Source of the DNA: Bimastos eiseni
Lineage: Eukaryota; Annelida; Clitellata; Crassiclitellata; Lumbricidae
Direction: 5' to 3'
NCBI GenBank assembly: GCA_959347315.1
Contig: OY365822.1
Span: forward strand, 8,336,809-8,400,808
DNA: 64,000 nucleotides
This document shows positions 24,401 to 34,335 of the stretch, in pieces (the first letter of the stretch is position 1; every line of letters begins with the position of its first letter). Both the position numbers and the translations under genes were made by a program. The notes below the pieces were generated by a model, which was given only the letters and a program-made list of their open reading frames with translations, had not been told where the DNA came from and searched no databases.

Positions 24401-26329
24401 CCAGCAGCACGTTCTTCTTAATAATAACATCAGGAAGATCTAAAGCTTGCCAGAGGCAATTTTTGTGCAATATACAGAACACCTCTGATTAGGCTGTACT
24501 GTGAGAGGCACTTTATAACTCCATCAATAGAATAGAAATAGAATCACAGCATTATTTATTAAGTTAGATTTTAAGCACAAAAGAACATGCAAAGATAAAG
24601 AAAATTGAATTTTATAAAAAAAACCAGCAATTAAAAACAAAGCACAGCTCTGCACTAGAAGAATGGAACGCACAAGTAAACATAAAAAGCACTGCGTTGT
24701 ACTAATGAAGAAGAAAAAGGAAGGTGGTTCTGTTATATAGACTGATAGCTCGCTTTCCTCGTTACTCTCTCATCTCTACTTTTATGTTTGATGAACTTCA
24801 CTGGCATTCCTCCATACAATTAAAAATTCTCATACTAATTTTCAAGGCTCAGCGGGGTCTTGCCCCGAGATACCTGGCTGATGCAATACTTCGGCCTCAT
24901 TCAGCTTCCTCGCTTCGTCCACTTTGCTCATCCAATAAACTTGACCATTTGATTCCTCGAACCAGAACAACTATGGCTAAGTCTCGATCTTTTGCCTCAG
25001 TTGGTCTCTCTCTGTGGAATGCACTTTCGCCATCTGTTCGCTCAAAAATTCTATCTGGCAGTCTCTCATCCTCTTTTGCTTCTCTCAAAACCCACTTCTT
25101 CTCGCGGGGCCTTTCGCACTGGCAGCGCTTCTAAATGGTTCACCCTACCAGAGGCGCTTTTATAAAATGCTCAAATACAATACAATACAATAGACTCATG
25201 AGGCATACATGCATATAATGCCTAAACTGTGTTAGCCTCAATTTATTACTAGCTGCATATTACTGTGCAGTCGACTCCCTTGTCATCTGTTCTTTTCACC
25301 AAAAGCTTACTCATTCAAACTAAAGCTTGCCAGCCATAGGCAATGTGAATCAGAAATATCAAGACATCAGCCCCTGGCAGGATTTAAAGACCGGTCCTTG
25401 AGCTGACAGTAAAGCTGTACCGATTAATCGGCCGGCCGATTAATCGGGCCGATTATAGAGATATCGGAGGTATCGGATATCAGCAAAATAATCGGCACCC
25501 ATATTAAAAAAAAATTTCATTTTATAATATTATTTTCAGTCTTCAAGAGCAAAATGACGATAGCAACATCACTGGGTCTGCGAAGGACAGCATTTCGTTC
25601 GCTTCCCATAGCGTGGGGAACTCGGGCTTCTACTTCAGCCCACCCAGTAACGATTGTTCTAGACTGCTCATACTGTGGGAAAGTGTCTACAGCTGTAGCC
25701 TGTTGTGCAGAGCGAGTCATAGTGCCTGCTTAACCCTGGGAACAATCGTGCCATTTTAGGCCAAATTGGCAGATCCTAAAAGTAGCCTGTCTGGGGAGAA
25801 AATGGCATCATTGGCATGTTAGAAAAAGGCGTCTAGTTACATAGATTATCTTTCCTCTCCTCCGTCATGCAAGGTCGACAGTGGGCGGTGTGCCTTATCT
25901 GTATTGGCTGCCTAGGATTAGTCCCCAACTACATGATTGTATGTGTCCTACGGAGCAAGTGTTTGCTTGTGTCACAACATTAGGCAGTAGCAGTAGGTCT
26001 ATCTTTTAAAACCAGTCATCTTGGGAAACACAATGAAATAATCAGTAAAATAATCGATAAAATAATCGGCTAAATAGTCGGTTAAATAATCGGGCATCGG
26101 CAAACAAATAATCGGCAATAATCGGTATCGGCATAATCGGCAAAGCGCGATATCGGTAGAACTCTAGCTGACAGCACAACCAAAAGACAATCATGGACCA
26201 ATGACCTGGACTGGAACTAATCCATAGCACTACATAACTTTTGCACTAGACCCAATGACGAAATTAAACTTACCAGGTTTTCTCATATTCTGCTTCCCAC
26301 GAATAACCTTGTTCTGGCTCATCAACCAT
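13066..26329 (-). CDS. GTF2H2: General transcription factor IIH subunit 2 (p44/SSL1), complete
   Basis: Core TFIIH subunit that binds and stimulates the XPD helicase in nucleotide excision repair and RNA polymerase II initiation; nuclear. Fourteen exons, 5' to 3' on the minus strand: 26329-26274, 24326-24212, 22590-22504, 21602-21497, 20823-20718, 19524-19434, 18647-18560, 18031-17955, 17422-17392, 16690-16636, 15442-15336, 14764-14659, 14530-14491 and 13176-13066. All introns are GT-AG and every phase joins. The total is 1176 nt, that is 391 residues against 395 in human p44. Parts: N-terminal [11 protein letters not shown] block; vWA-like domain from about residue 58 (VVIDMS, Asp66-x-Ser68); [15 protein letters not shown]-type block read here as ATCDPGN; zinc cysteines 289, 292, 303 and 306; C-terminal RING-like cysteines from 344 to 384. 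The ATG at 26329 is the first in frame and matches the family start. Confidence 0.96.
13200..13590 (+). mobile_element. Dispersed repeat family D, copy 1, next to GTF2H2 exon 14
   Basis: About 390 bp that align along their length with the reverse complement of 34805-35175. Shared blocks: AATCGCC, CCTCGGCCGAATATC, GTTTTTCGGGACTAT, TTTATAAACATTTAACAATCTA, CACAAACATTTATT, CAGAGTTGCC, and CGGATCCGGCAAAT. CGGAT-rich ends suggest a DNA transposon derivative. Confidence 0.75.
13740..14230 (+). mobile_element. LINE 3' region and tail
   Basis: Matches 41340-41690 over the last part: CTTTTCAGCTTACTGTGCA, CATAACATCATC-type spacing, CAGAGTAGAAATCTTGAAGG, then CTATATAAATG and CATTACATTACAAT. The open frame at 13665-14108 belongs to this element or is chance; it is not a host gene. 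Confidence 0.6.
14862..14950. repeat. 18-bp minisatellite
   Basis: Five units of GCCTGTCAATCATTCAAA with small changes, in the intron upstream of GTF2H2 exon 12. Confidence 0.85.
15140..15282. repeat. 34-bp minisatellite
   Basis: Four units with CTTCTTCATCATTTGACATA then CATAATACTGACAA. It ends about 55 bp from GTF2H2 exon 11. Confidence 0.85.
16081..16170 (+). repeat. GCCAGTCCCAAG repeat copy
   Basis: Second copy of the 90-bp repeat described at 19.7 kb (GTGCCAGTCCCAAGTATGGA). In a GTF2H2 intron. Confidence 0.55.
16470..16560 (+). mobile_element. LINE/SINE tail in a GTF2H2 intron
   Basis: AGAGCACCTTGGAATAGTTA, then GGCACTATATAAATTTAG and repeated CAATA. Tail only. Confidence 0.55.
16636..18647 (-). 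CDS. GTF2H2: GTF2H2 exons 7-10, with a 31-nt micro-exon
   Basis: Exon 7 (18647-18560) encodes [19 protein letters not shown]. Exon 8 (18031-17955) encodes [13 protein letters not shown] and a PPAAA end. Exon 9 (17422-17392) is only 31 nt and encodes [11 protein letters not shown]. Exon 10 (16690-16636, 55 nt) begins GFPQH and ends MCM. The SLIRMG|FPQH motif is highly conserved in p44 and is split here by an intron. Phases (1, 0, 1, 2) are all compatible. Confidence 0.92.
16724..16984. mobile_element. Foldback MITE 1 beside GTF2H2 exon 10
   Basis: Long imperfect inverted arms: left CTTCATCAACAGTTCTTTGT then AAAACAATTATTCGTAAG; right arm reverse complement CTTCGTTAACAGTTATTTGT then AAAACAATTCTTC. 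The centre has CTTGACCCTAACCGACC and CCTGACCCTAAC (16811-16857). It ends about 34 bp from the exon 10 acceptor. Confidence 0.75.
18693..18812. repeat. 13-bp minisatellite
   Basis: Units AATCTCAAATAAA and AATCTCAAACAAC in mixed order, about 45 bp upstream of GTF2H2 exon 7. Confidence 0.85.
18975..19385 (-). mobile_element. SINE family B copy in a GTF2H2 intron
   Basis: Minus-strand copy with a head GAAGTGGTTAGCATGCTAGA near 19370, a middle that matches the 43.5-kb copy, and a tail with GTGCTATATAAATCC near 18980. It lies between GTF2H2 exons 6 and 7. Confidence 0.7.
19434..24326 (-). CDS. GTF2H2: GTF2H2 exons 2-6: N-terminal helix and vWA domain
   Basis: Exon 2 (24326-24212) encodes the [11 protein letters not shown] segment and RRRLLDRP. 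Exon 3 (22590-22504) starts at [14 protein letters not shown] and ends [12 protein letters not shown]. Exon 4 (21602-21497) holds [15 protein letters not shown]. Exon 5 (20823-20718) holds PKRHISSL and [16 protein letters not shown]. Exon 6 (19524-19434) holds [20 protein letters not shown]. These follow the p44 vWA fold in order without gaps. This is the region that contacts XPD in the known complex. Confidence 0.94.
19677..19772 (+). repeat. GCCAGTCCCAAGCCTGGATA repeat (copy of 16081 and 45437)
   Basis: About 90 bp: GCCAGTCCCAAGCCTGGATA, AAGGAGGAGGGCGACGC, AATGATCTTTGTTAT and GTCGTTAAACTGCAACTACC. Copies with few changes are at 16081-16170 and 45437-45522, all on the plus strand. It could be the 3' part of a SINE or LINE. 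Confidence 0.6.
20215..20350 (-). mobile_element. SINE family B head fragment
   Basis: Minus-strand AGTAGTGGTCAACATACTGA followed by a decayed B-box region. This is a 5' fragment of family B. Confidence 0.5.
20440..20690 (+). mobile_element. Decayed LINE C-terminal fragment and tail
   Basis: A plus-strand frame reads [20 protein letters not shown], a broken version of the FSVAxPxLWNxLP block, followed by GAAGAGGCGCTATACAAATT at about 20653. Confidence 0.6.
20956..21348. repeat. 8-bp minisatellite TATTYAAC, about 49 copies
   Basis: Uniform 8-bp unit with one variable site: TATTTAAC or TATTCAAC. No other change is seen across about 390 bp. In the GTF2H2 intron between exons 4 and 5. Confidence 0.9.
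22738..22955 (+). mobile_element. Retroelement polyprotein C-terminus, copy 2 (decayed)
   Basis: Frame reads [28 protein letters not shown], a stop, then [19 protein letters not shown]. It is clearly homologous to the 23.57-kb copy but has in-frame stops. The two copies flank the MITE at 22.99-23.37 kb in the same orientation. Confidence 0.65.
22992..23372. mobile_element. MITE with 19-bp terminal inverted repeats
   Basis: Left end ATACTCGACTATAAGTCGA and right end its reverse complement (TCGACTTATAGTCGAGTAT). Secondary TATAAGTTGA/TATAAGTCGA motifs repeat inside both arms. About 380 bp, AT-rich, no coding capacity. Confidence 0.8.
23570..23870 (+). mobile_element. Retroelement polyprotein C-terminus, copy 1
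   Basis: Open frame ending at 23870: [37 protein letters not shown] and [16 protein letters not shown]. The block ELGRRIxxxTGxPR...QRxSxxxQRxNAxAxxG is known from the ends of retroelement-derived predicted proteins in many invertebrates. I do not assign the clade. Confidence 0.65.
24724..25200 (+). mobile_element. L2/CR1-like LINE, C-terminal reverse transcriptase end plus 3' tail
   Basis: An open frame of 136 codons (24724-25134) matches the extreme C-terminus of L2/CR1-type polyproteins: [25 protein letters not shown], then [18 protein letters not shown] and LKTHFF. The tail that follows (GAGGCGCTTTTATAAAATGC) ends in repeated CAATA. The element is 5'-truncated in a GTF2H2 intron. This best-preserved copy identifies the many bare GGCGCTATATAAATG tails elsewhere. 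Confidence 0.85.
25410..26166. mobile_element. hAT-like non-autonomous DNA transposon, 757 bp, with 8-bp TSD
   Basis: Left end TAAAGCTGTACCGAT, right end (reverse complement) TAGAGTTCTACCGAT: 12 of 15 bases match. GCTGACAG occurs directly outside both ends (25402-25409 and 26167-26174), an 8-bp target duplication as in the hAT superfamily. Both subterminal regions are packed with ATCGGC/TAATCGG motifs. The interior has no transposase frame; an open frame at 25517-25720 is unrecognised. In the GTF2H2 first intron. Confidence 0.8.
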
Positions 26330-26589
26330 TCTGATAGGTATGGCTTTTAGAAGGTATGGTAACTGTCACAAATAACCAAAACACACAGATGAGTTGATGC
26401 AACATAGGTAACTAGAACAGTCTAGATTCATAGGTGAGGTGAATTATCCAGTTATTCCAAAAAATGTCCCTACAGATGAACGCTTTAGCACTTATCGAAC
26501 AATAACATGAAGGCAGTTCGTCATAAAGACCCACGAGGCATACATCCTGGCATGGTTCCAAATGATATTCCCTCTCTGACATGCTCCTT

Positions 26590-26725
26590 GATTTCAACTC
26601 GAGGTGCTTCTGTTTCAGCTCGTATTCTTAAGACTTCTTTTCCCACAGGGCTTTTTGCACTGGGAGTACTCTGATTACAGTATAATGGGAGAGACGCTAT
26701 AGAAATTTATGTAAATACAAATTGT
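26590..26725 (+). mobile_element. LINE C-terminal remnant and tail upstream of GTF2H2
   Basis: A frame reads TSFPTGLFALGVL (compare [14 protein letters not shown] in the 24.7-kb copy), followed by GGGAGAGACGCTATAGAAAT. Confidence 0.5.
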
Positions 26726-26732
26726 GTGGAGC

Positions 26733-27007
26733 TTCAGAGGCCGAAAATTCGGTCTAAAAACGCACAAAAATTACTTCTGTGGCCGAAAGTTATTTGTGTG
26801 TGACTAAAAACAACACTAACCCTGACCCTAACGATGCTCAATCTAACCCTAAACGACCCTCATGATGCAAGACTAAAAATTTGAGATTTTTTTTAACAGC
26901 GCGCATATGCCAATGCTAGGTCTTGACGCTCTAAATTCGTTATGGGTTCGGCCGCAGAAGTAAAATTTTTGCTTGTGTTTGGGCCGACATTTCGGCCGCA
27001 GAAGATT
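26733..27007. mobile_element. Foldback MITE 2 upstream of GTF2H2
   Basis: Arms carry two CTTCTGCGGCCGAA-type blocks each: left CTTCAGAGGCCGAAAATTCG and ACTTCTGTGGCCGAAAG; right arm reverse complement CTTCTGCGGCCGAAATGTCG and ACTTCTGCGGCCGAA. The centre holds AACCCTGACCCTAACGATGC and CTAACCCTAAACGACC. It lies about 0.4 kb upstream of the GTF2H2 start codon. Confidence 0.75.
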
Positions 27008-27470
27008 TATCCATACAAATTGTACAATACAAAATGGGGTAACAAGTCAGATATGAGTACACCATCGCAATGTAGTGTACTGACAGTAGAGTACCTGCAT
27101 GTACTTTTACATCATGACTATGGCATTTAACTTCTTTTCAAGAATTTCTAAGAGGCCAATTTTGGTGCCTATCGATTTTGTTTTGACTAGGCACCTGTGA
27201 ATAAGCTGGTTCCGCGACTGAGCTCTTTTGAGCGCTGTCGAAATCTCGAGATAAGAGTTACGATCTCAGCTGTGTGTAACAAAGGCTAGACCACAAAACA
27301 AACAATTCGAATCCATAAATTGCACTTTCAAAGGCATTTTTTCCACGGTACATATTTCCGGCATGAAACGACAGTACAGACTACATATACGCGGAGGGCA
27401 CCATACGAACCGGAGAAAAGAGGGCACGGGCAAAATGCTGATTTGCTGATCGGGGTAGGTTAACGGTTCA

Positions 27471-28485
27471 GTGTATAATTATGTTACGCTCGAGAGTGGC
27501 TGGGTGGGGTGCTGCAAAACGTTACGGGGTGGGTGGGGAGTTAGCTGAACATTATGTAATGCCTTTTATTTTAAAACTAATTAGTAATTAATTAAAAATA
27601 CTCAATCGAAGCTAAAAACCAAAGATTAAGTTTTCCTTTAGTCGTGAAAGCTCATGAATGGAATGCTCTGGTGATATCAAATATATACAAAACGTTCTTC
27701 TCCCAATTTCTCAGCTCACCTGAATATTTTCAGAAAGGCAAGGTTAGTTTATAACGTCATACGAAAGCGGGGCGAAATTCAAAATGAGCGTGGCGAAATT
27801 CAATCTGCAAATCAAGTCCGTTTGTTATGCATCAATATTACGATTGCTGGTGGCTTCAAGTCAAAGCAAAGCAAAGTCAAGCTAAATCAAGTCAGAGCAA
27901 CTGACATGACAAATCATCTACATTCAATCGCATCCTCTGAAGGTGTATTAGTTAAACACCTAGTGACGACTAACATGCAAATGCGGTACTAGTTAGGAGC
28001 ACCAAAAACGAACGGAGCTGCCACGCGAAATGCCTTAACTAACGCAGGTGGCGGACACGCATCCTAAAGAGGTCTGGTGCATGTGGTAATACCTGCGTTA
28101 GTTAAGGAAGATACAATCGAGGCACACACGCCGAGTTCAAAAGTCAGTTCCAAGCGAAGCTAGGGTGTAAGGCTAGTAGGCTTAGCACATAAATTTACAC
28201 TAAACTAGTGTCTAGCCTCGTAGCCTACACGGCGGTGAAATCGAAGTTCAAACATAATATTAAATATTATCTACCATTGATGGAGGTTAAATTTGGAGAC
28301 CTGGGACTATTTAGGCCCAGGTAAAACTACACTGAGTTTTGTTCGAAATAAATACGTAACGCTCAGAAATAAATACGTAACGCTCAGAGGGGTCGGTGGG
28401 GGTCTATGGAAACGTTACGATGCGTTGTAAACAAAACAGGGTGGGTGGACCAAAACGGTCATTTTCAACGTTACATAATTATGCA
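27471..28485. mobile_element. Possible DNA transposon, about 1 kb, with short inverted ends
   Basis: Left end TGTATAATTATGTTACG (27472-27488) and right end CGTTACATAATTATGCA (28469-28485) are inverted copies with two differences. Both subterminal regions have GGGTGGG runs and ACGTTAC motifs. No transposase frame. Inside are a perfect 17-bp inverted repeat (28033-28049 and 28091-28107) and an imperfect palindrome near 28168-28231, so it may be nested. Confidence 0.5.
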
Positions 28486-28750
28486 ATGATCCCTAATTAA
28501 AATGCTGATCGGAATTTACTGATTGATCAACATTTTACCAAGCAGACAATCAGCAGTGTGAATGGTAAAATGCTGATTGGTGAAATTAGCAAACAGTGTT
28601 TATGAAGTCTGTAAGCTTTATTGGTTTAAATAACAACAGAGAGATCTCATGAAGCATTAATCAATGTACTAATAGCATTGATGAGAGTTAATTAGAACTT
28701 TGTTGTCTTCAATATAGTTAAAATCAACAAACAGACAGCACTGCATCATC

Positions 28751-28887
28751 GTTCGCGCACAATAATTGCTCTGCGGTACGTAGCCTACAACTGCAATTGC
28801 GCCGTCTAGGCGTGTGCACTTCTGAGCAAAAGATGTTGAAATAAGGGCAATATCAAATTTTCGAATAAATAAATAAATAAAATCCAC
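28751..28887 (+). mobile_element. SINE family A, 5'-truncated copy
   Basis: Plus-strand copy lacking the tRNA head. It keeps the central GCAATTGCGCCGTCTAGGCG block and ends in AAATAAATAAAT. 5' truncation fits target-primed reverse transcription. Confidence 0.8.
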
Positions 28888-29213
28888 ACATTACATCTAA
28901 CCGCAGAAAGCCGATATATCCGTCAAATTGAAATCACAATACTTATTGCACAAAACCTTATGAGAAAGCTCTTGGAACTCAACTATAAGCGGTTGGCAGT
29001 CCAGGACACACGTACTCTCGACATAAGACGTAGGCCTACTAAAGGTTGACGTCAATAGGGCCTACCTGCTGTAAACATCCTCATGTCCCTCGACTTCTAT
29101 ATGAGCGCCCTTAATCTGCACAGGCGCTTACGGATTAGTTACTTCAGGCGTCATAGTCGTTTGTGAGGCGCCTTGTTACGGCATGGCCGGGTTACGGCGC
29201 CATATAAATTGTC

Positions 29214-29216
<3 letters not shown>

Positions 29217-29262
<46 letters not shown>
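29217..29262. repeat. ATT microsatellite
   Basis: Pure ATT run of about 15 units. Confidence 0.9.
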
Positions 29263-29265
<3 letters not shown>

Positions 29266-30629
29266 GTATACAGGATCCCTCAGGGACTTAGAGATTTTTA
29301 TTTATGCACTTTGTCTGGAAATGGCCCTACTCGTCGTTGTTGTACGTCCTGGTTGGTCAAAGTGCCTCAAAACGCAACAGTGTTTTATTATTATTGTTAT
29401 TATTATGATCATTATTATAAAAAATCTCGTGATTATGACTTCAATTGGTACAGACAGATTATATTGACTTGAAATAATTAAGAGAAACGACGCCAGCTAG
29501 AAAAGATACGAATTGACATTAAAACTATCCCAGTTAATGCAATCCTGAGGAATTATTGATACCCTCATATCACAACGAAATGACCGCTGTGTATACCTAA
29601 AATTAGAATCAACTACCCCGTAGCATAAAACCTGTAAGTATGCTACAAACACCCCTGGGCTGCGGCTCAACATAATAATGTAAAATCTTACATTATTATG
29701 TAGAGCCGTGGACTGTCAGTTGCATTCATAAGTGACCTTTGGTGACCATATTGGATCTCTTCATTGAAGTTTTTGATTGGTACATTGAAACACGACAAAC
29801 AATAAAGATCAAATCCCTTGGCAGTTCCCAAAGTGTAGTACTGAGTTTCTTGCCGCATGTAAGTACTTGTGAAACTGCTTTCACAGCAGTTCAAGGTATA
29901 CGCAAGAACCTTCGTATATAATATATACACTTATTTCTTGTCTAGGATAAACAAATCCGTTCGGCCCTCCTTACTGGCTACAAAACGCAATTTTAGGTGC
30001 GACCTGAAAACGCCCGACCATAGACATCATATATTACTTAGACTGCCAAAGGCCACGGCGGCGTCGATTTAAAACCGACTCAATGACGGTCACGGAATTG
30101 TGGGTAAAGATTTGGTAGAAAGCCGGCCACTCGTTCGCATCCTCTACGATGTTCGTTAATCTTGTAAAGCTCACAGCAACCTCTTGATTAAAATGTTAAG
30201 CTTAAATAGGGCCTACTGCTCTTCAACTGAGCTTGTGGCCCTCCAGATTTTTTCCCGATGTGCTGTGAAATATGGTGTCATTTACATTTGATATTTGCTT
30301 GCTAAGGTATGATGCATGATGAAATTCAGAATTTGGGGGAGGGGAATTCTCAAAGACACAAAGTACTATAACTTGCATAAACGAAATCTTAAATTATTTT
30401 TTCTGAACGTTTTCACAAGATGACTAACTTACTTGCTTATAATTTTTAGTGATTGATATGGTCAAGGATCAGAAAATAGAAGAGGTCAAGGAATCTGTGT
30501 AGTTGTCAGTCCTTGTTGATGGGACAAAGGCTGTTAGGCGCAGGAAAGGCTTTTCTTTGTAATACGATTTTTTGCCAACAAAAAAATGAATAAATATTTT
30601 CTAGATTTCAAATTAGTAATCAGATTAGA

Positions 30630-30812
30630 TTGGGTATGGTGGAAGGAAGCCGAAGTCGTGGAAGACCCAGAATCTGCTGGTTTGACAATGTCATGGCGTG
30701 GACTGGTGTACAAGGCCCAAGCTTAATGAACATCGTACGAGACAGAAAGCATTGGACATCACTTTCCCATTCATATAGGCAAAGCGACGATGACGATATG
30801 ACATGACTAGGA
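30630..30812 (+). mobile_element. LINE C-terminal remnant (RGRPR type)
   Basis: A plus-strand frame reads GMVEGSRSRGRPRICWFDNV, then MAWTG and DRKHWTSL, ending in a stop. This is the usual GRGRPxxxWxDNI end of many LINE endonuclease/reverse-transcriptase proteins. It comes from a different LINE clade than the L2/CR1-like tails. Confidence 0.7.
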
Positions 30813-31601
30813 TTAGATGCAAAGTAATTGTCATGGCTTATTTTAGATGCTCTTAAGTCACTTGGGGCAAGCAGGTTCAGGTTTAGTTGGTCAAGGTTAT
30901 GATGGTGCATGTGTAATGAGCAGTGTTAAAAAAGAGTGTCCAGCAGTTGGAAGGCGGTTGGAAGGGACTGGCCATTTATTTCCATTGCCACGCACTTTAA
31001 TTGAATGTAATTTCAGTTAATGAATCTATTCCAGAAGCTACAGATTACAGAAGCTCATTACTTGTGCATTACTTATAATTGAAAGGTTATACGTTTTTGC
31101 TTCAAATTCTCTTGTGCATAAGAAATGGGTTGAAGAACATAGCGAGTTACAACCCTAGGAATCCGGTGAGGCAATTCCAGCAGATCAGTGATACTAGATG
31201 GGCTTGTCGTATTGTTTGCTTGTCGTAATATCAGTGATCAATTAGATGCATTGGAATAATATGCTAATTAATTAATTAATTATTAATAATAATCCATGCA
31301 ATAAGTAATCCATCTGTCCTGCCATTCGTCTATTCATCCATCGATCCTTTCAGCCATTTATCCAATACAATACATGTAACTAAATGACTTGAAAACTAGA
31401 ACACAAAATCGCAAGACGTCGTACACAAACAATATATTATTGCCAACCATTTAAATATTGTCTACTCATGAATATGCACAAAATATGCAAATAATAATTA
31501 ACCACAGGCGAATATTCCGACTTCATCCGTCATCTAACATAAACTCAGAATTCTCTGGCACAAACGTCTCACCAGTATAGCCTCATACTAAGGACCCCAA
31601 C

Positions 31602-31604
<3 letters not shown>

Positions 31605-31634
<30 letters not shown>
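31605..31634. repeat. AT dinucleotide run
   Basis: About 15 AT units. Confidence 0.9.
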
Positions 31635-31637
<3 letters not shown>

Positions 31638-32013
31638 GCATACAATATATAACATCTCCTTCCATACATAATGTTATTATATACATGCACACGATACAAA
31701 TACGAGAATTTAGGTTTGTATATACATATTACACATGTGTGCGCTTGCAGACATAACCAACGTCAGAGTCAAGATTAACCGTACATATATGCATCACATA
31801 TTAACAGGACTGGGATAACCAGTCTTTGTAATAATTAAGTGGTCGCCAATGAAATTGTACAAAATGGAGGGAAAAACCAAATGAAATAAAAGCACAGAAA
31901 TTATGATATGATAGTGAATTGAACAAACGTTTCAATGAACTGATATCACTTGGAGGCAGATACAACTGTTTCGCCTCGCAGAAATTGTAGTGTAGTTCAA
32001 TCGAGCATGGTAT

Positions 32014-32141
32014 TTAGAGGCGGCGATCTTGCTTGACAGGTGGGGGACACCCAAAGAGAGGGGTAGGAAATGTGGAGGGACACACGTATAATTTGTCCCC
32101 TCTCTGTAAAAGGTGGGGGACTTGTCCCTCTGGATCACCGC
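32014..32141 (+). mobile_element. MITE, about 128 bp, copy 1
   Basis: Ends AGAGGCGGCGATC and GATCACCGCCTCTG are inverted repeats. The interior has GACAGGTGGGGGACACCC, GAGAGGGGTAG and TGTAAAAGGTGGGGGACTTG. Confidence 0.72.
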
Positions 32142-32239
32142 CTCTGATGGTATCGGTAGGTCATTGGGAGTCTGCCAAGGGGTACAAAGATTTGAACACT
32201 AGGGGCAGCACTCCGAGATCAGTACGTCAGTGGTGCAAT

Positions 32240-32480
32240 CACTACGACCGATCACATCATCATCGTCCACGAAGTTCAGTAATCACCAATCATCGTCACC
32301 AAACGTATCATCACTAATCATCATCATCATCCAAGAACTCACTATTCATCATCAACTAAACCAGCAATCATATCCTCATTATTACCACTTATCATCCATA
32401 ATCACATCACCATCATCGCATCAAGGAAATCACCATTCATTACCATGATTCACACCACCATCATCATAACCACCACCAGC
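32240..32480. repeat. CATCAT-rich simple DNA
   Basis: Low-complexity ATC/CAC sequence; the open frames in it are not genes. A similar ATC-rich stretch is at 58590-59170. Confidence 0.75.
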
Positions 32481-32508
32481 ACCACTCAATGAAACAAATT
32501 TGAAATTC

Positions 32509-32725
32509 CTGAAATTTGATACCGCCCTTTTTCCAACATGTTTTGCTCAGAAGTGCACACGCCTCGATGGCGCAATTGCAGTTGTACTGCAGAGCAATTG
32601 TGTGCGAAGGACTTGCTCAAGGTCCCTACACAGTGACTGATGCCTCGGACAAGGGTCGAACCCTCACTCAGCGCCCACTGAGCGTTATGGGCCGACCGCT
32701 CTAACCGATCAGTGACCGTGCCACC
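32509..32725 (-). mobile_element. SINE family A copy
   Basis: Minus-strand copy of the same element, with head at 32725 and 3' end near 32509. The B box reads GGTTCGACCC on the minus strand with one flanking difference. Open frames over it are spurious. Confidence 0.85.
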
Positions 32726-33539
32726 CAAATGACGACACGTAAACAGCAAATGACAATCACAAACAAGCAGTCATTTAGAGTCATTTAGTTCACTTCCCCA
32801 AAACTACAACAGCTCATCATGCACTGCATATTATGCATTTGAAAACACAGTGTCACTTCTGCAAAGTTCTAAATCATTCTGTAGTTCAATAAGATATTCA
32901 AATACCGAGCCTTCTAGAACACTTCTCATGGAAAACCATAGCCATCACTCCTTCCACCGCTCCAAGCAGGACACCATTTAAGTGGGTCTCCTTATGAAGA
33001 GCTTGTGTTGTGCGGAGAACCTTTGGCAACTTACATCACAGTTACAATCCAAGTCTTCCAAAGCTTGGCACACAGCGTTCTCCAGGATCCACTCCCAGCT
33101 AAGACTGAACATCGAAATGCACCTAAACACACCCTTTGGACAGCATCAGCCAATAGCGCATAGGCTCACCAGAACACAGATCTATCCTTAGCCAGGTATA
33201 TATACACAAGGACTGCAAAGAGATTCTGATTCTCAAATGCCTGATTGTAGATCACTCTATGTAGTGTTCCTTGAAATGTGTCAAAGAGAGATATATTTCT
33301 GGCTCGCAGAGCCTTGTCTAAAGACAACACAATTGAGAATTAAAGGTCTAATTTTTCATTTTCAAGGCTTTATGAGCTTTATGTGATGTTTATAATTGAT
33401 AATGCATATCAGAATGGCGTCTCCAAAGCCTAATCCAACTAATACATGCAGCCTGCCATTGCAATAATGCTTGACATCCCGGCTTTAAATCATGCAGTAT
33501 GTGTCAGCTGTCTTCATCTACTTGCTCACAGATACAAGC

Positions 33540-33600
33540 AGTCACACACATATACATACAAACACCACATACACACACACAAACACACACACACAGTTTG
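33540..33600. repeat. CA-rich microsatellite
   Basis: ACACAC runs mixed with CATACA. Confidence 0.8.
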
Positions 33601-34272
33601 ACATAATGCTCCTCTCGTTATTAGTGACGACTTTACCACAGCAATGTTAGATGTGCAATAATGTCAAAAGCATGTTTGACTCAGTATAACGGGGCTTTAC
33701 TGACCAGCGTACAGCCCAATACGACTATGACCAAGTTAAAATGACCAGCTACAAAAATCTACAAACACAACGTACTTTAAACTGGATCATGACAGGAACA
33801 TGAATGACACTATGACCTCATCAAGTGCAATCACAAATCTTTGAGATAGACTGTTACATAATAACAACTGAACCATAAAGTCCATTCGAAATGCCATACT
33901 GGGAACTTCTATACAAATACTTCAATACATACACTCCAGCATATTACACACATACATACAGAGGTACCCAGACTTCCGTCACCTCATTGAAGCTGACCTG
34001 TAAGAGATACCACACACCCTTGACCAAATTTACAGACAGGTGGCATAAGAATAGGCATTACACGTTCACACCAAGGTTACTGGATACCAAGTTGTGCAAT
34101 TGTTATGAGGCAAATAAAACTGTATACACCGACCAAGCAGAAATGTTGTAAACAATAAATAAGAGTCTGGTGAGAAAGTATTTGATCATCTGCGGAAACA
34201 GGAAGTGACCACCATCAGCGAAAAACAATATCATGTTATGGAATCCAGGTGGGAAACGAACAATGCAACTTA

Positions 34273-34335
34273 TCTGCAATTGCGCTGTCGAGGTGTGTGG
34301 GCTTCTGAGCGAATTGTAAGGGCAGTATCAAAACA
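34273..34335 (+). mobile_element. SINE family A, short fragment
   Basis: Only the central block (CTGCAATTGCGCTGTCGAGG) and part of the 3' region remain, with several changes. Confidence 0.65.
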
